Source: Bidens hawaiensis
Taxonomy: Eukaryota > Streptophyta > Magnoliopsida > Asterales > Asteraceae
Assembly (NCBI GenBank): GCA_021521415.1
Contig: JAIQDT010005004.1
Span: 1-64,000, forward strand
Direction of reading: 5' to 3'
Length of the DNA stretch: 64,000 bases
Shown here: one piece after another, positions 21,845 through 34,429 of the stretch
How positions within the stretch are numbered: position 1 is the first letter of the stretch
How the letters are laid out: each line of letters begins with the position of its first letter
The notes under the pieces: model-generated
The model's database searches: none
What the model was told of the DNA's origin: nothing
Seen by the model: only the letters and a program-made list of their open reading frames with translations
Position numbers and translations under genes: made by a program

Positions 21845-24177
21845 TGTCACACCCGGCCCTGAGCGGCGGAAACAGCCGGGCGCGCGCGAGTGGGGATTGA
21901 TAATTAAGCACGGGCCATTGCAAACATTCAAAGTAAGATTTTCATTGCGCATGAAAAGTTTAATACAAATACATTACATTGTTCAAAAATTACATAAAAA
22001 CATCCAAGTATAAAAAAAACTGTTGAAGATTTCCACGCCATATCCCCTTGCGCGGCGGGTACAACCACGCGCATCGAAGGGATAGAACTAAAATCTTCCA
22101 AAAAGCTAGTTTTAGATGTTCAGCGTGAGGTGCTCTAAGTGTGACTCCATGCGCTACCTAGTTATCTCCTGAAAGACACGTAAAAACATTTGGATCAGTA
22201 TAAACTGAGTGAGTTCACAAGTTTTAGTAACTTGATAAATCGTATCGCGTCATAAACATAATTCTGATAGCATCATTGAAACACATGCTTAGTAAAACAT
22301 AGTTCTGATAACATAATCTGATAAAATCGTCCCGCGGGTCACGCGCGAACATTTCTGGGAACTGTGCTCGTCTGTGTAAGTGGCGCTGCCACTACGAGCG
22401 AAACAAGTAATACCGTCCCGCGGGTTACGCGCGGACACATCTGAAAAACCGTGCTCGTCTGTGTAAGTGGCGCTGCCACTACGAGCTAAATAATATAATG
22501 CCGTCCCGCGGGTTACGCGCGGACGTTGTGCCGGAAAACAAGGCGCTCGTCTGCGTAAGAGGAGCGACCTCTACGAGCGGGCTCAATCCCATAGTACTGC
22601 CCCGTGACATGCTAGGCACTCGTCTGTGTAAGAGGTGCGACCCCTACGAGTGGGTGGATCAAACCAGCAGTCCCTACCCTTAGAGTTTCAATGGTAAAGT
22701 GATCACTTACTCGAATCTGGTGCACTAACATCGAAAAACCATAGATAACCGTTCGCATTGCTCATCATGAAACATAACTTAAACACATAATCGCTTGCAT
22801 AGCTTGTAAGTATACCATGATAAAACATTATTTAAGTACGTGTCCCTCGCCCCGAAAACAGTTTAAAAATAGTGAAAACAGTGAAAATAGGGGCTGTGAG
22901 ACTCACCTGTGGTTCTTGTTAAGGGATTAATCGAGATTCGGGTTTTCTTGGTGTTGGCCTTTGAATTGAAGGTCTAGAATACGATTAAATAACAAGAAGT
23001 ATATATATTAAGATCAAGAAATAGGAGAATATAAGGGTTGGAAAGTAGATCTCAAGGTTATATTCTCGGCTTACCTAGTAACAGGATCGGAAATGAAAAC
23101 AACGGATGCTTGGGAGATGATTAGTGCAAGTTTGCAGTTCTTAAGAGAGAAGTTTGAAGTGTGTTTGGGTGATAACTTAGGTTACATATTTATAGGCAAA
23201 CTCAAGGGAACACAATCCCTTGTTTTAGGGGATTGTAATCTTTTCATACCTAGGTGTAATGATGATAAAGTATGGAAATTATTATTATTTATTTAAAAGT
23301 GGAGTAGTGGATAAAAGATTTTGATTTGATTTGGTCAGGACATGCAGGTCTGGGGTTGGTGAGAATAGGGTGGCTGACAGTTGACTTTTCATGTTACAGT
23401 GTGCTTTTTCAGGTACTTTTGTCAGTGTACAGTAAAAAGTGGAAAATCTCTGAAACACGCTACTGTTTCCTTTTGGGCGGGAGTAATCTCCTTACGTCTG
23501 GAGAATAGACTAAGTGTTCTGTGCGTATCACTTTGTGCGCATAGCTTTCTGCGTGAAGGACATTTCTTTGCTGCGGGTAGGTGCGTAACCTTCTCGCAGT
23601 TAGGGACATTGAGTTTCATTTGTAGATTCTCCAGGTGGTCTTGGTATTTCAACATAGTGATCAGTTATGTTGAAGTCAATTCCATCTTGGAGCTTCAGAC
23701 AAACTAGCTCTCAATGTTCCCGCCATGCGGGGAGGTTAGTTCCCTTTCCGCACGCGCATAGACGATTTGGGATGCACCCGCCTTAGCATCATGCGAGACG
23801 GTCAGCCCATTAGACAACATTAAGTTATAGAAACAAAACCAATACACTCGCGCATGGCGCATATAACATATGCCCACGCAGGTTCTTAACATGGCGCGCT
23901 CGCGCAGGGCGCACATAATATGCCCGCGCTGACTAACATGGCGCGCTCGCGCAGGGCGCACATAACAAATGCACGCGCTGACTAACAAGGCGCGCTCGCG
24001 CAGGGCGCACATAACAAATGCACGCGCTGACTAACATGGCGCGCTCGCGCATGGCGCACATAACAAATGCACGCGCTGACTAACATAGCGCGCTCGCGCA
24101 AGGCGCATATAACATAATTACCTAATATTTAGGTTGATTACTTGGTTTAAGGGATTGGGAATTTACCGGGTGTCACA
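21845..24177 (-). mobile_element. Solo LTR of the gypsy family seen at 1-6341
   Basis: It starts TGTCACACCCGG and ends CCGGGTGTCACA, perfect 12-bp inverted ends, and is colinear with the LTR at 4073-6341. A perfect 5-bp target duplication GTTTC lies at 21840-21844 and 24178-24182. No primer-binding site or internal sequence follows, so the element was reduced to one LTR, as unequal recombination between its two LTRs would do. Confidence 0.95.
23850..24115. repeat. GCGC-rich tandem array in the solo LTR, about 6 units
   Basis: Units of 47-49 bases share GGCGCGCTCGCGCAGGGCGC, then ACATAACAAATGCACGCGC and TGACTAACA. The central units are almost identical. This is about twice the copy number of the related LTR array at 6138-6270. 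Confidence 0.88.
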
Positions 24178-24388
24178 GTTTCGGTTTGTACTCGTATTGT
24201 TTGTTACCGGATCCTGTGAAGTTCCATAAAGTGATGTATACTCGTTTTGTTTATTCCGCTGCGTTGATAGTAATTAACAATATTAATCACTATGAAACCT
24301 TTCTAATTTTTTTTGAATATGTAAATCTGGCCCAATCTTGTGTGTTTGGATGATTATTTTGGTTTTGGTCATATGGATGGTTCAAAAA

Positions 24389-24902
24389 CTATGTAGTTAA
24401 TGCGGTAAAAAATCGGATAACGTTCGAGGGACGTTATTTGAGATATAGGTTATTGCGGTGGGATAGCGGTAATATTAATATCATGCAATATATATTAATA
24501 GTAATATCAAAAGAAAAAAACACAAAAGTATCAATAACTGAAACATGACTCAATCATAAGCAGTAAAATCTTTCTCTAAGTCCACATCAACCAAATAATC
24601 ATTGCTAGACGAAGGAGCGAGAAAATGATTTTTTTTTGGGTTTGGATAAAAAAATCGGTTATAAACAAATAATAGATAAAATTTGAAGTTTGGACTATTA
24701 TGGCCTTTTCTTAATTTAGTCCAAATATACCAACCTTGAAATCGATGCTATAACTGCTATCTAGGAATAAAAATCGGTCAAATAGCGGCCAATAGCGCCG
24801 CTAATAGCGGTTCCAATATTGTGGACCACTACTGGCACCCCTATTTTGCAAAGGTCCGTTAACCGCTATCCCATTGCTATCCCGCCGCTATTGACTATAT
24901 AG
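24389..24902. mobile_element. hAT-type MITE candidate
   Basis: Inverted ends CTATGTAGTTAATGCGG (left) and, reversed from the right, CTATATAGTCAATAGCGG. Flanking 8-bp sequences TTCAAAAA (24381-24388) and TTCAAAAG (24903-24910) differ by one base, the duplication size of hAT elements. The interior is rich in GCGGTAAT/ATAGCGG words and has no gene. Confidence 0.65.
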
Positions 24903-24990
24903 TTCAAAAGTTGTATTTACTTTTCTTTTATGGTTGTTGGCCATTATGATGGCTCAAAATTATAATAGGTAGGGTTTAGTTTTTCATTAT

Positions 24991-26037
24991 TGTTAGGATC
25001 AAGAATTGATCAAGGAATACTGGAATCTTCTCAACCTTCTCAAGAAAGTGGCTAAGTATGGAATATGAGCAAACTAGCCACTTCGAGCAAGCCTAGAACT
25101 TATCCAAGCAAGGTATCTTACATCAAGAAAAGTTATCTTCTAGAATTCTTCTAAGTGTTAGTTCGAGCAAACTACACTTCATCAACCAAGGTTGTTCTTC
25201 AATCGAGCAAGGTTTGTTCCTGAGCAAACCCTTGACTTAACAAAGCTTAAACCAAGTAATTTGGTGGGTCGAGCAAGGTTTCAATAAGAGTGATCTCAAG
25301 CACACTTGTAAGAAGTTACAACGGAATTATTCTAAGGACTTCTACGGGCAAGGTACAACTTTGAGCAAGCTACAGTGTGACCAACACACTTAGTTTCCTA
25401 GAATAAGTTATCTATAAAAGGCTGAAGGGATCAAGAAGATCAAGTTTGCTCGTGGGATATTATCGAGCAAAGTTTGATATTTTCATGAAGATTGAAGTCT
25501 GCTTGAAGAATATTTTCTAAGGAAAATATTCTAAGTAAAAGTTGCTCGGAGAACTGTTCCAGCACACTTGTGGATTACAAGGTTTGCTCGAAAAAGACAA
25601 AAGCTTACTCGAAGACCTTTTATACTTGTAATATTTTGAATACGTTTGAATATGTTATGTAACAATCATTAGGGTTTCTAGAAGGTGTCAGGTGTGCCTA
25701 TTTAAGGAAAGTTTAGGTCATATTTATGGGTGTGGGTGATTTGACGGCTGATTACCCTTTCTTAAAAAATAGAATATCCTTGTACGGAAAGTGACCTTCA
25801 CCTGACATTCCACCTAGAATCCATATAGATTTTCCTTTGTATTTTAAAATAATATCAATGGAAATCTTTTGAGTAACTTGTGTGTTTTTGTCATCTTTGT
25901 GTTCTTTGAGCAACATCTTGAATATCATTGATACCACCTTTGATATTCATTGGGTTTTGACATAAGCATATTCGTAATAGTCTTGTCAACATTTAGTTGT
26001 TGGTTACGAGGCTGATAGTGAATAATCGATCCTGACA
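24991..26037 (+). repeat. 5' LTR of the Sirevirus-like element (1047 bp)
   Basis: It starts TGTTAGGATCAAG and ends GATCCTGACA, two bases before the primer-binding site. The hexamer GAGCAA recurs about ten times in the first 600 bases, usually as TCGAGCAAG or TTGAGCAAG. Confidence 0.85.
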
Positions 26038-26039
26038 AG

Positions 26040-26051
26040 TGGTATCAGAGC
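26040..26051 (+). other. Primer-binding site, initiator tRNA-Met type
   Basis: TGGTATCAGAGC stands two bases after the LTR end and fixes the LTR border and plus orientation. Confidence 0.88.
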
Positions 26052-26422
26052 TTCGTTTTGCTCTTGTGAAGACCAATTTGTTGCTGTTTAGACTAATTGT
26101 GAAGCTTATACTGAATATTACCTGATTTTGATGAAGAAGATGATAACGTCAGCTGAGCAATGTTTCATTGAGCTGTGACGTCAGCTGCTCTGTTCTTTAT
26201 TTTTCAGATTTGCAATCATCTAAGGTTTAAAAGTACTCTAATCTTAGATTTACTTTGTTTATTGTTTGTTTTGATTCTAGGTATTAGATTAATCCATATG
26301 TTTTGATCAGATTTACGGATTTTATCCTCAAATCTGATTATTTTTCAAAGTTTGTTGAAAATTTTAAAGTAATTTGCATTTCAAAAAAATTATACAAAAA
26401 TACCAAAAACATTTCTAAATAA

Positions 26423-27221
26423 ATGGATGACCAAGAGGTGCCTACTAATAAGATTTCAAGATTGTTAGGTCAAGAAAACTACATTAAGTGGAAATTTCTA
26501 TTTGAGGCAGCTGTTTGTTACAATAACACTGAAATGTGGAACTCCATCAAGAATAGTTCTTATGTTTCAATTGATGGTGCAAACAACAACCAAGCTGTTG
26601 AGAGACAAATAAGGAAAAAAGATGAAAAGACACTTTCTAAGTTGAAGCTAGGTCTATGATGGGAAATTTTGACAGGTGTGAATCATCACACAACTACAAA
26701 AGCCATGTATGATGCTGTGGTAGAGATATTTGAAGGAAACACTAAGTAAAAGGATATCAAGAAAGATAGATTGAAGTAACAACTTGACAGATTCAAGTTT
26801 AGAGTAGTTGAAAGGTTGAAATCAGTACTGCAAAGATTTGTTGAAATAGTCAATGAAATCAGAACAACTGATCTTGCTATTACTGATTTTGATCTAAACA
26901 AGAAGCTGCTTTGTTCTTTATCTGGTGAATAGTACACAACTAGCAAGTTTATCAAGGAGAAGGCAAGTTTCCCTAAATTCAAACTTGATGATGTTATATG
27001 TTTTCTGCAAGCAGCTGAACATGAGATGATTGAAAATCATATGATAAAAGAAGAGAAGCCAATATTTCAACTTGCTAATGCTCTAATTGCTCCAATAGGA
27101 AACTTGTCAACCTAGAATCAAAAACAAGTTCACATCATTGAAGAACCAAGTGAATTCAATTATGAAACTCCAAGAGTGTTTGTGGCAAGCCAATCTGAAC
27201 AACAAAGATTCAATGTCGAGA
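26423..27221 (+). pseudogene. Sirevirus-like gag, N-terminal part
   Basis: From ATG 26423 the frame encodes a copia gag start (LLGQENYIKWKFLFEAAV, then the MWNSIKN segment). It continues past stops, for example at 26657, with AMYDAVVEIFEGN, QLDRFKF and SVLQRFVEIVNEIRT. One stop, TAG after SLSGE at about 26930, sits where a Gln is expected. Frame similarity fades just before the nested LTR at 27222. Confidence 0.75.
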
Positions 27222-28084
27222 TGATTTGGAACCGGTCTGCCCAAGACACATGTTTGAGTTGATGTGGCTAGTACGTTATGACCCAAGTCTAGTCATACCC
27301 AATAACAAGCTAGACAAACACCCACGATATTTATTTTAATATATGATCTAACAAATAAATATTATCACTCACGATATTTAGAAAATGGGTTTCTAAATAT
27401 TTGCATTTGTGTGATAAATAAATTATATGAATAACTTATATTTTGAGAGAAGTATTTTAAAATGTTATTTAAGTTGGTTAAATAACATGATGCATGATAC
27501 TTACATTATGTTATGCTACATTTTATATTATGTAACAAATATAACATAAGTAATTAAATTGAAATAGTTTAAATTTGGGAGGGAAATATCTTTCTCTCTC
27601 ATCTATTTATTAATATTTTCTTTCAATAACATGCATGATAATTGATTGGAAAAGGAAATGTGAAAAGGTTGCATCTTTTCTCTTTATCTCTCACACACAA
27701 AAGTAAGAGAATTTCTTCCTTTTCTCTCCCAATTTTTGGCCAAGGATAGGAAGGAACAAGAAAGAATTTCAAGTGTGTAAATCCTAGCAAAATTAAGGGT
27801 GTTTTGTCGGTGGCTTGTGTGTATACAAGCTTGAGGTCCTTATACTTTGAAGACTAGCCATTCAATCTTCATCTTTTTCATCCTTTTAGCATCTTGATTG
27901 TAGTATGCTAAAACACCATATGGTTGTTTTGATAACATATGTTTGTAAATGGATCCGGGCACTGGGTTTTATATAAAATTATTTTTATATTCATTTCAAT
28001 AACAAGATTTAAAACTCAATTATCTGCTGCGTTTTTCATATAAATGGGTTTATATGAATTTGATAATCTTGTTAAAACCCAACA
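27222..28084 (+). repeat. 5' LTR of the deleted copia derivative
   Basis: Bounded on the right by the primer-binding site at 28086. Its start region resembles the LTR of the young element on the minus strand (GCCCAAGACACATG against GCCCGAGACACATAC, then GATGTGGCTA / AATGTGGCTA and CCAAGTC ... GTCATACCCAATAACAAGCT). Confidence 0.88.
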
Positions 28085-29243
28085 ATGGCATCAAGAGCTG
28101 CTTACATGCTTTAATAGATCTAAAAATTTTTGGGTTTTATGGTGTGGTTCACCATATAGCCGAAAGTTTTGAGCTTTTGGTTACCCCTTGGTTTTGCAAG
28201 ATTATACTTTACATGCATGTGGTAATCTAGAAGAATTAATTCATTTGGATGACTAATTATTTGTTTGGACAAAACCTGAAACTTTCAGTTTGGTTATCCT
28301 TGGCCGAAAGTTTTATGGGTAAAATGGGAACCATTTTTTGGTCTTCTAAGACCTTGCATATTTGGATGTGCATTTGGATTTTCATAACCTAGCCATGACC
28401 ATGTGTTTGGATGTGTGTTTGTGTTGGAATTTATTCGAGTATTCAATTTGGTTGTAATATTCATTTATTTGGGTTTGTAATCTATTTATTCATTTCATAT
28501 TGGTTTGTAATAATAAGTAGATTAGTTGTATTTATTTTACTAGAGAAAATGTATTAGGATATATTTTTTTTGTAAAAGAAGAAGCAACAAAGTTTACGGT
28601 TTTGGTTTTGGGTCTAAATGGACCTTATAGTCCAAAATGGGATTTTAGCCCAATGACCAAAACCAAAACATGGAGGCACAAGAAAGCTAGAAACTGAAGT
28701 TGGAGCCCAAAAGGAAGCCGAAATAAAGTGGAAGAGTCACAACACAATGTGGACACTTGAGGCATTTGGATGCGGGGTCAAGTGGGAGTTCACCGACACA
28801 TGCCTTGTGTCATTCTCATCCCTTAGGAGAGATCTTTTGGCACACTTGTTTCGGTCAACAAGTGTTGTCATTTTAGGTTGCTATGGTTATAAACTTGTGG
28901 TTGTTTTATTTATGCTTTCTTGGTTGATTTACATTTTGTTTTATCATATTTGGATATGGATAGTTAACAACTTAATATCAACAACTTGCATAAAATTAGT
29001 TCCTTAGAAATCATTAGGTAATAAAATTTGGTTTATTAAAGGTTAATTATTTCACAATATAATGGGTTTTATTAAAGGAACTTTCAAAATTGTTTTTCAA
29101 ACAAAGTACCATACATTTGAATGCATGAAAATGCTAGGTACATAAATGGTTTTCCAATCTAGAATTTTGAAAACTTAAATCCCTTTTAAAACAAGTTTAA
29201 CACCATCCTTTTGTACAACACTTGAATCACTTGGGAACTCAAT

Positions 29244-29529
29244 GTGGGATAAATGTCACTTAACCACATTGGAGGAAACTTGTGAGTTTAAGGTGGGTTT
29301 GCCATATTTGTGGGATAAAAGTCACCTAACCACTTGCATGTGCAAATTCACACGTGTGTGTAAGTAGGGCGACTTTCTTTGGAAACCATGTGAATAGGGC
29401 CACCGAAACATGCCAACTAAACATAAGATGTTTTAATCGATCCCATAAAACTAGAAGTTGCAAAGGGTTGCAATCGTCAAGCGTTGAGTACCTTGTTAAT
29501 TCAATAGTAGGATAAAGGTCACCTAACTA
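29244..29529. repeat. Leader repeats: inverted GGTTAGGTGACCTTTATCCC motif, three copies
   Basis: TGGGATAAATGTCACTTAAC (29244), TGGGATAAAAGTCACCTAAC (29311) and TAGGATAAAGGTCACCTAAC (29508) lie in the untranslated leader before gag. On the other strand they read like the four motifs at 54690-55002 in the intact relative. Because the two elements lie in opposite orientation, the motif has the same sense in both leaders. Confidence 0.75.
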
Positions 29530-29689
29530 CTATGTGAATGTAACGTTGGGACCTAGATTTTTATCATTAATTGTCTTGGAGACTTAAAAAGGTATTAATG
29601 ATTAAAATTGATTAATGTTATCAAAAATACTAAAATTGAGCTTTGTTAAATTATTTAGATGACCGCAATCAATCCACCTAAGCAATTAT

Positions 29690-30972
29690 TTCACCCATGC
29701 ATAACTTATCACTAAGAGCTATACTTGATAAGGATAATCTTAACTACAACAAATTTATGGATTGGTATCGAAACTTGAGAATTGTTCTCAAGCATGAAAA
29801 GAAATCCTACATATTGGACGATCCTATTCCCGACGAACCAAACATTGACGATGTAGATGCCTATAACGATTGGTCGAAATACACCAAGGATTCAGTGCAA
29901 ATTTCTTGTCTCATGTTGGGAACTATGATTCCCGAAATTCAAAAGGATTTTGAAAATCATGGGGCATATGACATGATCACCCAACTTAAGGAAATGTTCC
30001 TTACTCAACCTAGGGTGGAACGCTTCGAAATGGTTTGAGCGCTTCATACATGTCATATGGATGAAACCCAATCTGTTTCATCTTATGTATTTAAGATGAA
30101 AACCGGCATTGATCGACTTGAACGGCTAAATTGTCCCGTCTCAGAAGGGTTAGCCACAAATATGATCCTTAATGGCCTAACCAAAAGATTTGAGACTTTT
30201 GTCATGAATTATAACATGAATGGATGGGACCAGAGCATTGGTGAGCTTCACGCAATGCTCAAAACGGCTGAAACGGGAATGGGTAAAAGGGTTTTACCGG
30301 TTCTCACGATCAATTAAGGTGGCAATAAGATAAGGCATCACCCGGAACCTAAGGAAAAGGTTGCCAAAGGTAAGGGACACGTCGAGGGTAAGTTCAAAGG
30401 GAAGACTAAAGCGGAACAACCCAAACCAAAGGAGTAGAAGCTAAAGGTTAGCTCGAAGGATCCGTGCTTTGGTTGTGGTGAGATAGGACATTGGATGAGG
30501 AATTTTCCAACCTATCTCAAGGAGTTAAAAGACAAGAGGAATGCGGGGCAAACCTCGGCTACAACTTTCATGATCCATATTGATCGTAATGTTATTTCTT
30601 CTAACACATGGGAATTGGATACCGGATGTGGAACTCATATTTGCAATTTGTTGTAGGAGTTCAAAAGAAATAAACATTTCAAGAAAGGAGATACAAGTCT
30701 CTTCATGGGCAACAGAGCAAATGTTGATGTCGAAGCCCAAGGAGACTATATTTTGAAGCTTCAAAATGGTTTGGAAGTTGTTTTGAAAAACATTTTGTAT
30801 GCACCTAGTTTGACTAGGAACATTTTCTCTGTTTCTTTTTTAAGACAATATGGTTATGATTTGAAATTGTGGACAATGGTATTTGTATTTTCATGAATGA
30901 TGTCTTTTATTTTAAAGAAATTCCATCTAATGACATTTATAAATTAGTTCATGTTTACACATCCTTTGATGT
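29690..30972 (+). pseudogene. gag and protease start of the deleted copia derivative
   Basis: The encoded segments NLSLRAILDKDNLNYNKFMD, VLKHEKKSYILDDPIPDEPN, NGWDQSIGELHAMLKTAE and KRVLPVLTIN match the gag of the intact element at 54571-50561 closely. The zinc knuckle reads CFGCGEIGHWMRNF, so its last Cys is replaced by Phe. The protease motif WELDTGCGTHICN follows. In-frame stops occur at about 30036, 30315, 30435 and 30653. Similarity ends at FYFKEIPSNDIY near 30940, just before the 3' LTR, marking the deletion border. Confidence 0.88.
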
Positions 30973-31856
30973 TGATGTGAAATCGGTCTGTCCAAGACAC
31001 ATATTAGAGTTGATGTGGCTAGTACGTTATGATCCAAGTCGGGTCATACTCAATAACAAGCTAGAAAAACACCCACGATATTTATTTTAAGATATGATCT
31101 AACAAATAAATATTATCACTCACGATATTTAGAAAATGGGTTTCTAAATATTTGCATTTGTGTGGTAACTAAATTATATGAATAATTTATATTTTGAGAG
31201 AAGTATTTTATAATGTTATTTAAGTTGGTTAAATAACATGATGCATATTACTTACATTATGTTATGCTACATTTTATATTATGTAACAATTATAACATAA
31301 GTAATTAAATTGAAAGGGTTCAAATTTTGGGAGGGAAATATCTATCTCTCTCATCTATTTATTAATATACTCTTTCAAGAACATGCATGAGAATTGATTG
31401 GCAAAAGAAAGTGTGCAAAGGTTACATCTTTTCTCTTTCTGTCTCACACACAAAAGCAAGAAAACTTCTTCCTTTTCTTTCCAAATTTTCGACCAAGGAT
31501 AGGAAGGAACAAGAAGGAGTTTCATGTATGTAAATCCTAGCAAATTAAGGGTGTTTTGTTGGTGACTAGCCATTCAACATTCTTCTTCTTAGGAAGGAAC
31601 TTGAGGTCCTTCTACTTTGAAGACTAGCCATTCAACATTCTTCTTCTTCATCCTTTTAGCACCTTGAAGGTAGTATGCTAAAACACCCTATGGTTGTTTT
31701 GATAGCATGTGTTTCGTATATGGATCCGTGCATCGGGTTTTATATAAAATCAGTTTTTATATTTTTCTAAATAACAAGATTTAAAACTTAATCATCCACT
31801 GCGTTTTTCATATAAATGAGTTTATATGACTTTGATAATCTCGTTAAAACCCAACA
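30973..31856 (+). repeat. 3' LTR of the deleted copia derivative
   Basis: Colinear with 27222-28084. It carries a private duplication of the word GACTAGCCATTCAACATTC (31564 and 31624) with about 57 bp of intervening sequence. Divergence from the 5' LTR is moderate, so the insertion is much older than the element at 48883-57125. Confidence 0.88.
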
Positions 31857-33960
31857 GATAGATGATGGTGACTCATCTTCAATGGAAAGTGGACATGCTC
31901 CATATGTTCCAGGAAACATAAATAAAGGAAATGAATAGTATTGTTCTCAATGTTCACTAAATCTTACAATGCCTTTGTGGCCAAAAAGTTGATTGACACA
32001 AGTGTGGTGCAAGAGGATCTGGAACAGATTGATGTTAATGATTTGGAAGACATGAATCTTAAATGGGAAGCTGCCATGTTAGCAGTGAGAAGCAAGAGGC
32101 TGTATAACAGAACTGGAAGGTCTACATTTTCTGGACCAAGTGACACGATTGGTTTTGATAAATCCAAAGCAATTTGCTATAACTGTCAACGACCTTGTCA
32201 CTTTGCAAGAGAATACAACCAACCAAGACAATTTCAAAATAACAACAACAACAATCAACAAAGAAATCAGTTCCAGCCTCAGAATTAAGCTCAAGGTCAA
32301 CAACAGAGACAATTCTATAACAACAACTTTCAACAGCAAAACCGACATCAAATCATTCCTCAACAACAACCTTTTCAAAGAAATCGACAAATCCCTCCTC
32401 AAGCTCCTACCAATCAAAACAGCAACAATTTCATTCAGCCAAGAAACCAAGGGAATGTTTCTGTAGCCCAAAAACCATAAGATGGCTTGTTTGACTGGAG
32501 AAATCATGCTGAAGATATTGAGAAGGCAAATGTTTCTTTCATGGCAAATATTGGTGATCAAGCTGAATCTTCAACATCACATGTACATTCAAATCTCTCA
32601 ATCTCAGAATTACTTGAAATGAATGAATTGTTGAGAAAAGAGGTTAGTCATTTGAAAACTAAATGTTTCAAGAATCAAAGCATAATTAATGTGTTTGAAA
32701 TGAGTGAAATCACCTATGAAAACAAAATCAAAGGGTTATAACAAGATTGTTTTGACAACTATGAAAAACAATCAAGATACACCTAAGAAATAGAAGGTTT
32801 GAAGAAGATGTATCTTGAAGAAAAGCTAAAGAATACTCAACTTCAAGTTGAAGTTGATTTTATGAAAAATATTGTTTCAACTGGTAACATTTGTGGAAAA
32901 CTAAAAAAGATCAAAAAAGAAGACAAGTATAAGGCTATTCCACCACCTTTCAATGGCAATTATTCATTGAAAGTGGACGAGGAGAATAGAGAAGCATATA
33001 TTGAACAGTTCTAGCAAGTATTTGAAGAAAAGGAAGAATTTATTAAGAATTATAAGATGGTTGGTGTTGATGAGGATGGAGAGTTTGTGATGAAAACTAT
33101 TGAAAAAAAAGAAAAAAAAGTTGAAGAATCTGTTGAAGTTAAAGGTGTGATTAAAGATCAAGATTCAAGTGAGTCATGTGAAGATAGCTCAAGAATATCA
33201 AGTGGAAAATGCTCAAGTTGTGGAAGTATGAAAGGAAAAGACAAGAGTAAAAAGGGTTCGAAGGACAAGATTCCTTTGTTACCCAAAACTACTCCAAAGA
33301 TGAGGAAACACCATGAGCAGATGAGAAGAGAACACAAATCTTTTGATATTTATGGAGGATCTAAAGGTAAGAAAAACAAAATAAACATTCAGCCAAACAC
33401 ATATACTTCCAAGATAACAAGTATCAAAGTTAACAGGAAGAATGATGAAATCTTCAAAAGTGAGTATCATTTCCTGCCAATCTATCCAGTGTTCTCAAAT
33501 CCTGAATTATTTGATGTAGGAGATGTGGAAAACATGGAAGAATATGCAAGATGGTTCAGACCAAGAAGTGAAAGGACTGAAAATTCAATCAAATTAGAAA
33601 ATGTGAAATTTGTGAAGAATTCAGTGGAAAGAGGAGGTGAAAAGATTGAACAATTCTTGCCATTCTTAATCAATTTTGATGGTCAGATTACTCATCAAAA
33701 GACCATTGGAATTGATCCCCCAAAACCAAGTGAAAGATTTAAAAGGGGAAACTCAAGTGAAAGCTTCAAAGGTCAAATGTGGTACAAAATCTGTGATGTT
33801 TATGGTCATCACACTTATTCCTGTCAAGAAAGGTTCTCTCCTGAATCATTTCATGTTCCAGAATATACCAAGTTTGGTCAAGATTTTGTATTCTACAGAA
33901 GAAATACACTGAGTACTTGAATAAGGGAAAGAAGAAAGCTGATGATTAAGTACAAAATGT
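31857..33960 (+). pseudogene. Sirevirus-like gag, C-terminal part with zinc-knuckle remnants
   Basis: After the nested element the host gag resumes with DDGDSSSMESGHAPYVPGN and LEQIDVNDLEDMNLKWEAAM, a phrase typical of copia gag. The first zinc knuckle reads CYNCQRPCHFAREY with the final Cys changed to Tyr. A Gln/Asn-rich stretch and a Lys/Glu-rich coiled-coil-like region (33057-33300) follow. A second knuckle-like ICDVYGHHTYSCQ lies near 33790-33830. Stops at 32286, 32478, 32740, 32784 and 33013 are TAA or TAG within otherwise continuous frame similarity. Confidence 0.78.
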
Positions 33961-34429
33961 TGAAACAATTAAGAAGACAGAGAGGTTGATTACCAAGAAA
34001 CTAAACAGATGTCCATCTATTAAGCCTCAAGATTCTGAGAAATCTTTTGATCTAAAAAGTCAATAACCTATGAAAAAAAAGTAAGTTACAGAAGAAAATC
34101 TTCAAAAGAAAGAAAAGAACTTAGTGGTGATGAAAAGTTCTTAATGAAACATGGTTATGAACCACATGGGTTCCTGTGGAAGCCTAAAGATGAAGCTACA
34201 ATGATAATCATCGAAAGGGAAACTATAATTTAAGAATGCAAAAGCATAATTACCTATTATGGAAACTGGTTATGAGACTGATGAGTCTTGTGGATTGGTT
34301 TCTGAGGATCCAAAACCAAATGAAACTGCTGATGATGTTGCTGATGACTTGCAAGCTGAAATAACTTGCGATTCATCACTTAACAAATCACTTTCTTTTA
34401 AATTGTGTAGGAACAGTCCACATAAGTAA

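Larger units (their letters stand above)
27222..31856 (+). mobile_element. Internally deleted copia derivative, nested in the Sirevirus-like gag
   Basis: LTRs 27222-28084 and 30973-31856 are clearly related direct copies (TGATTTGGAACCGGTC / TGATGTGAAATCGGTC starts, AAAACCCAACA ends). ATGGCATCAAGAGC follows the 5' LTR as primer-binding site, the same as in the intact element at 48883-57125. The interior holds a long leader, gag and protease start, then goes straight into the 3' LTR: integrase, RT and RNase H are absent. Flanks CGAGA and GATAG do not match, so no clear target duplication remains. Confidence 0.85.

Noticed and set aside
21297..24310. A copia LTR surrounding the solo gypsy LTR
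   Set aside because: TGTTGGAC-like and CCGCTGCG-like words hint at one, but no defined end, primer-binding site or second copy was found.
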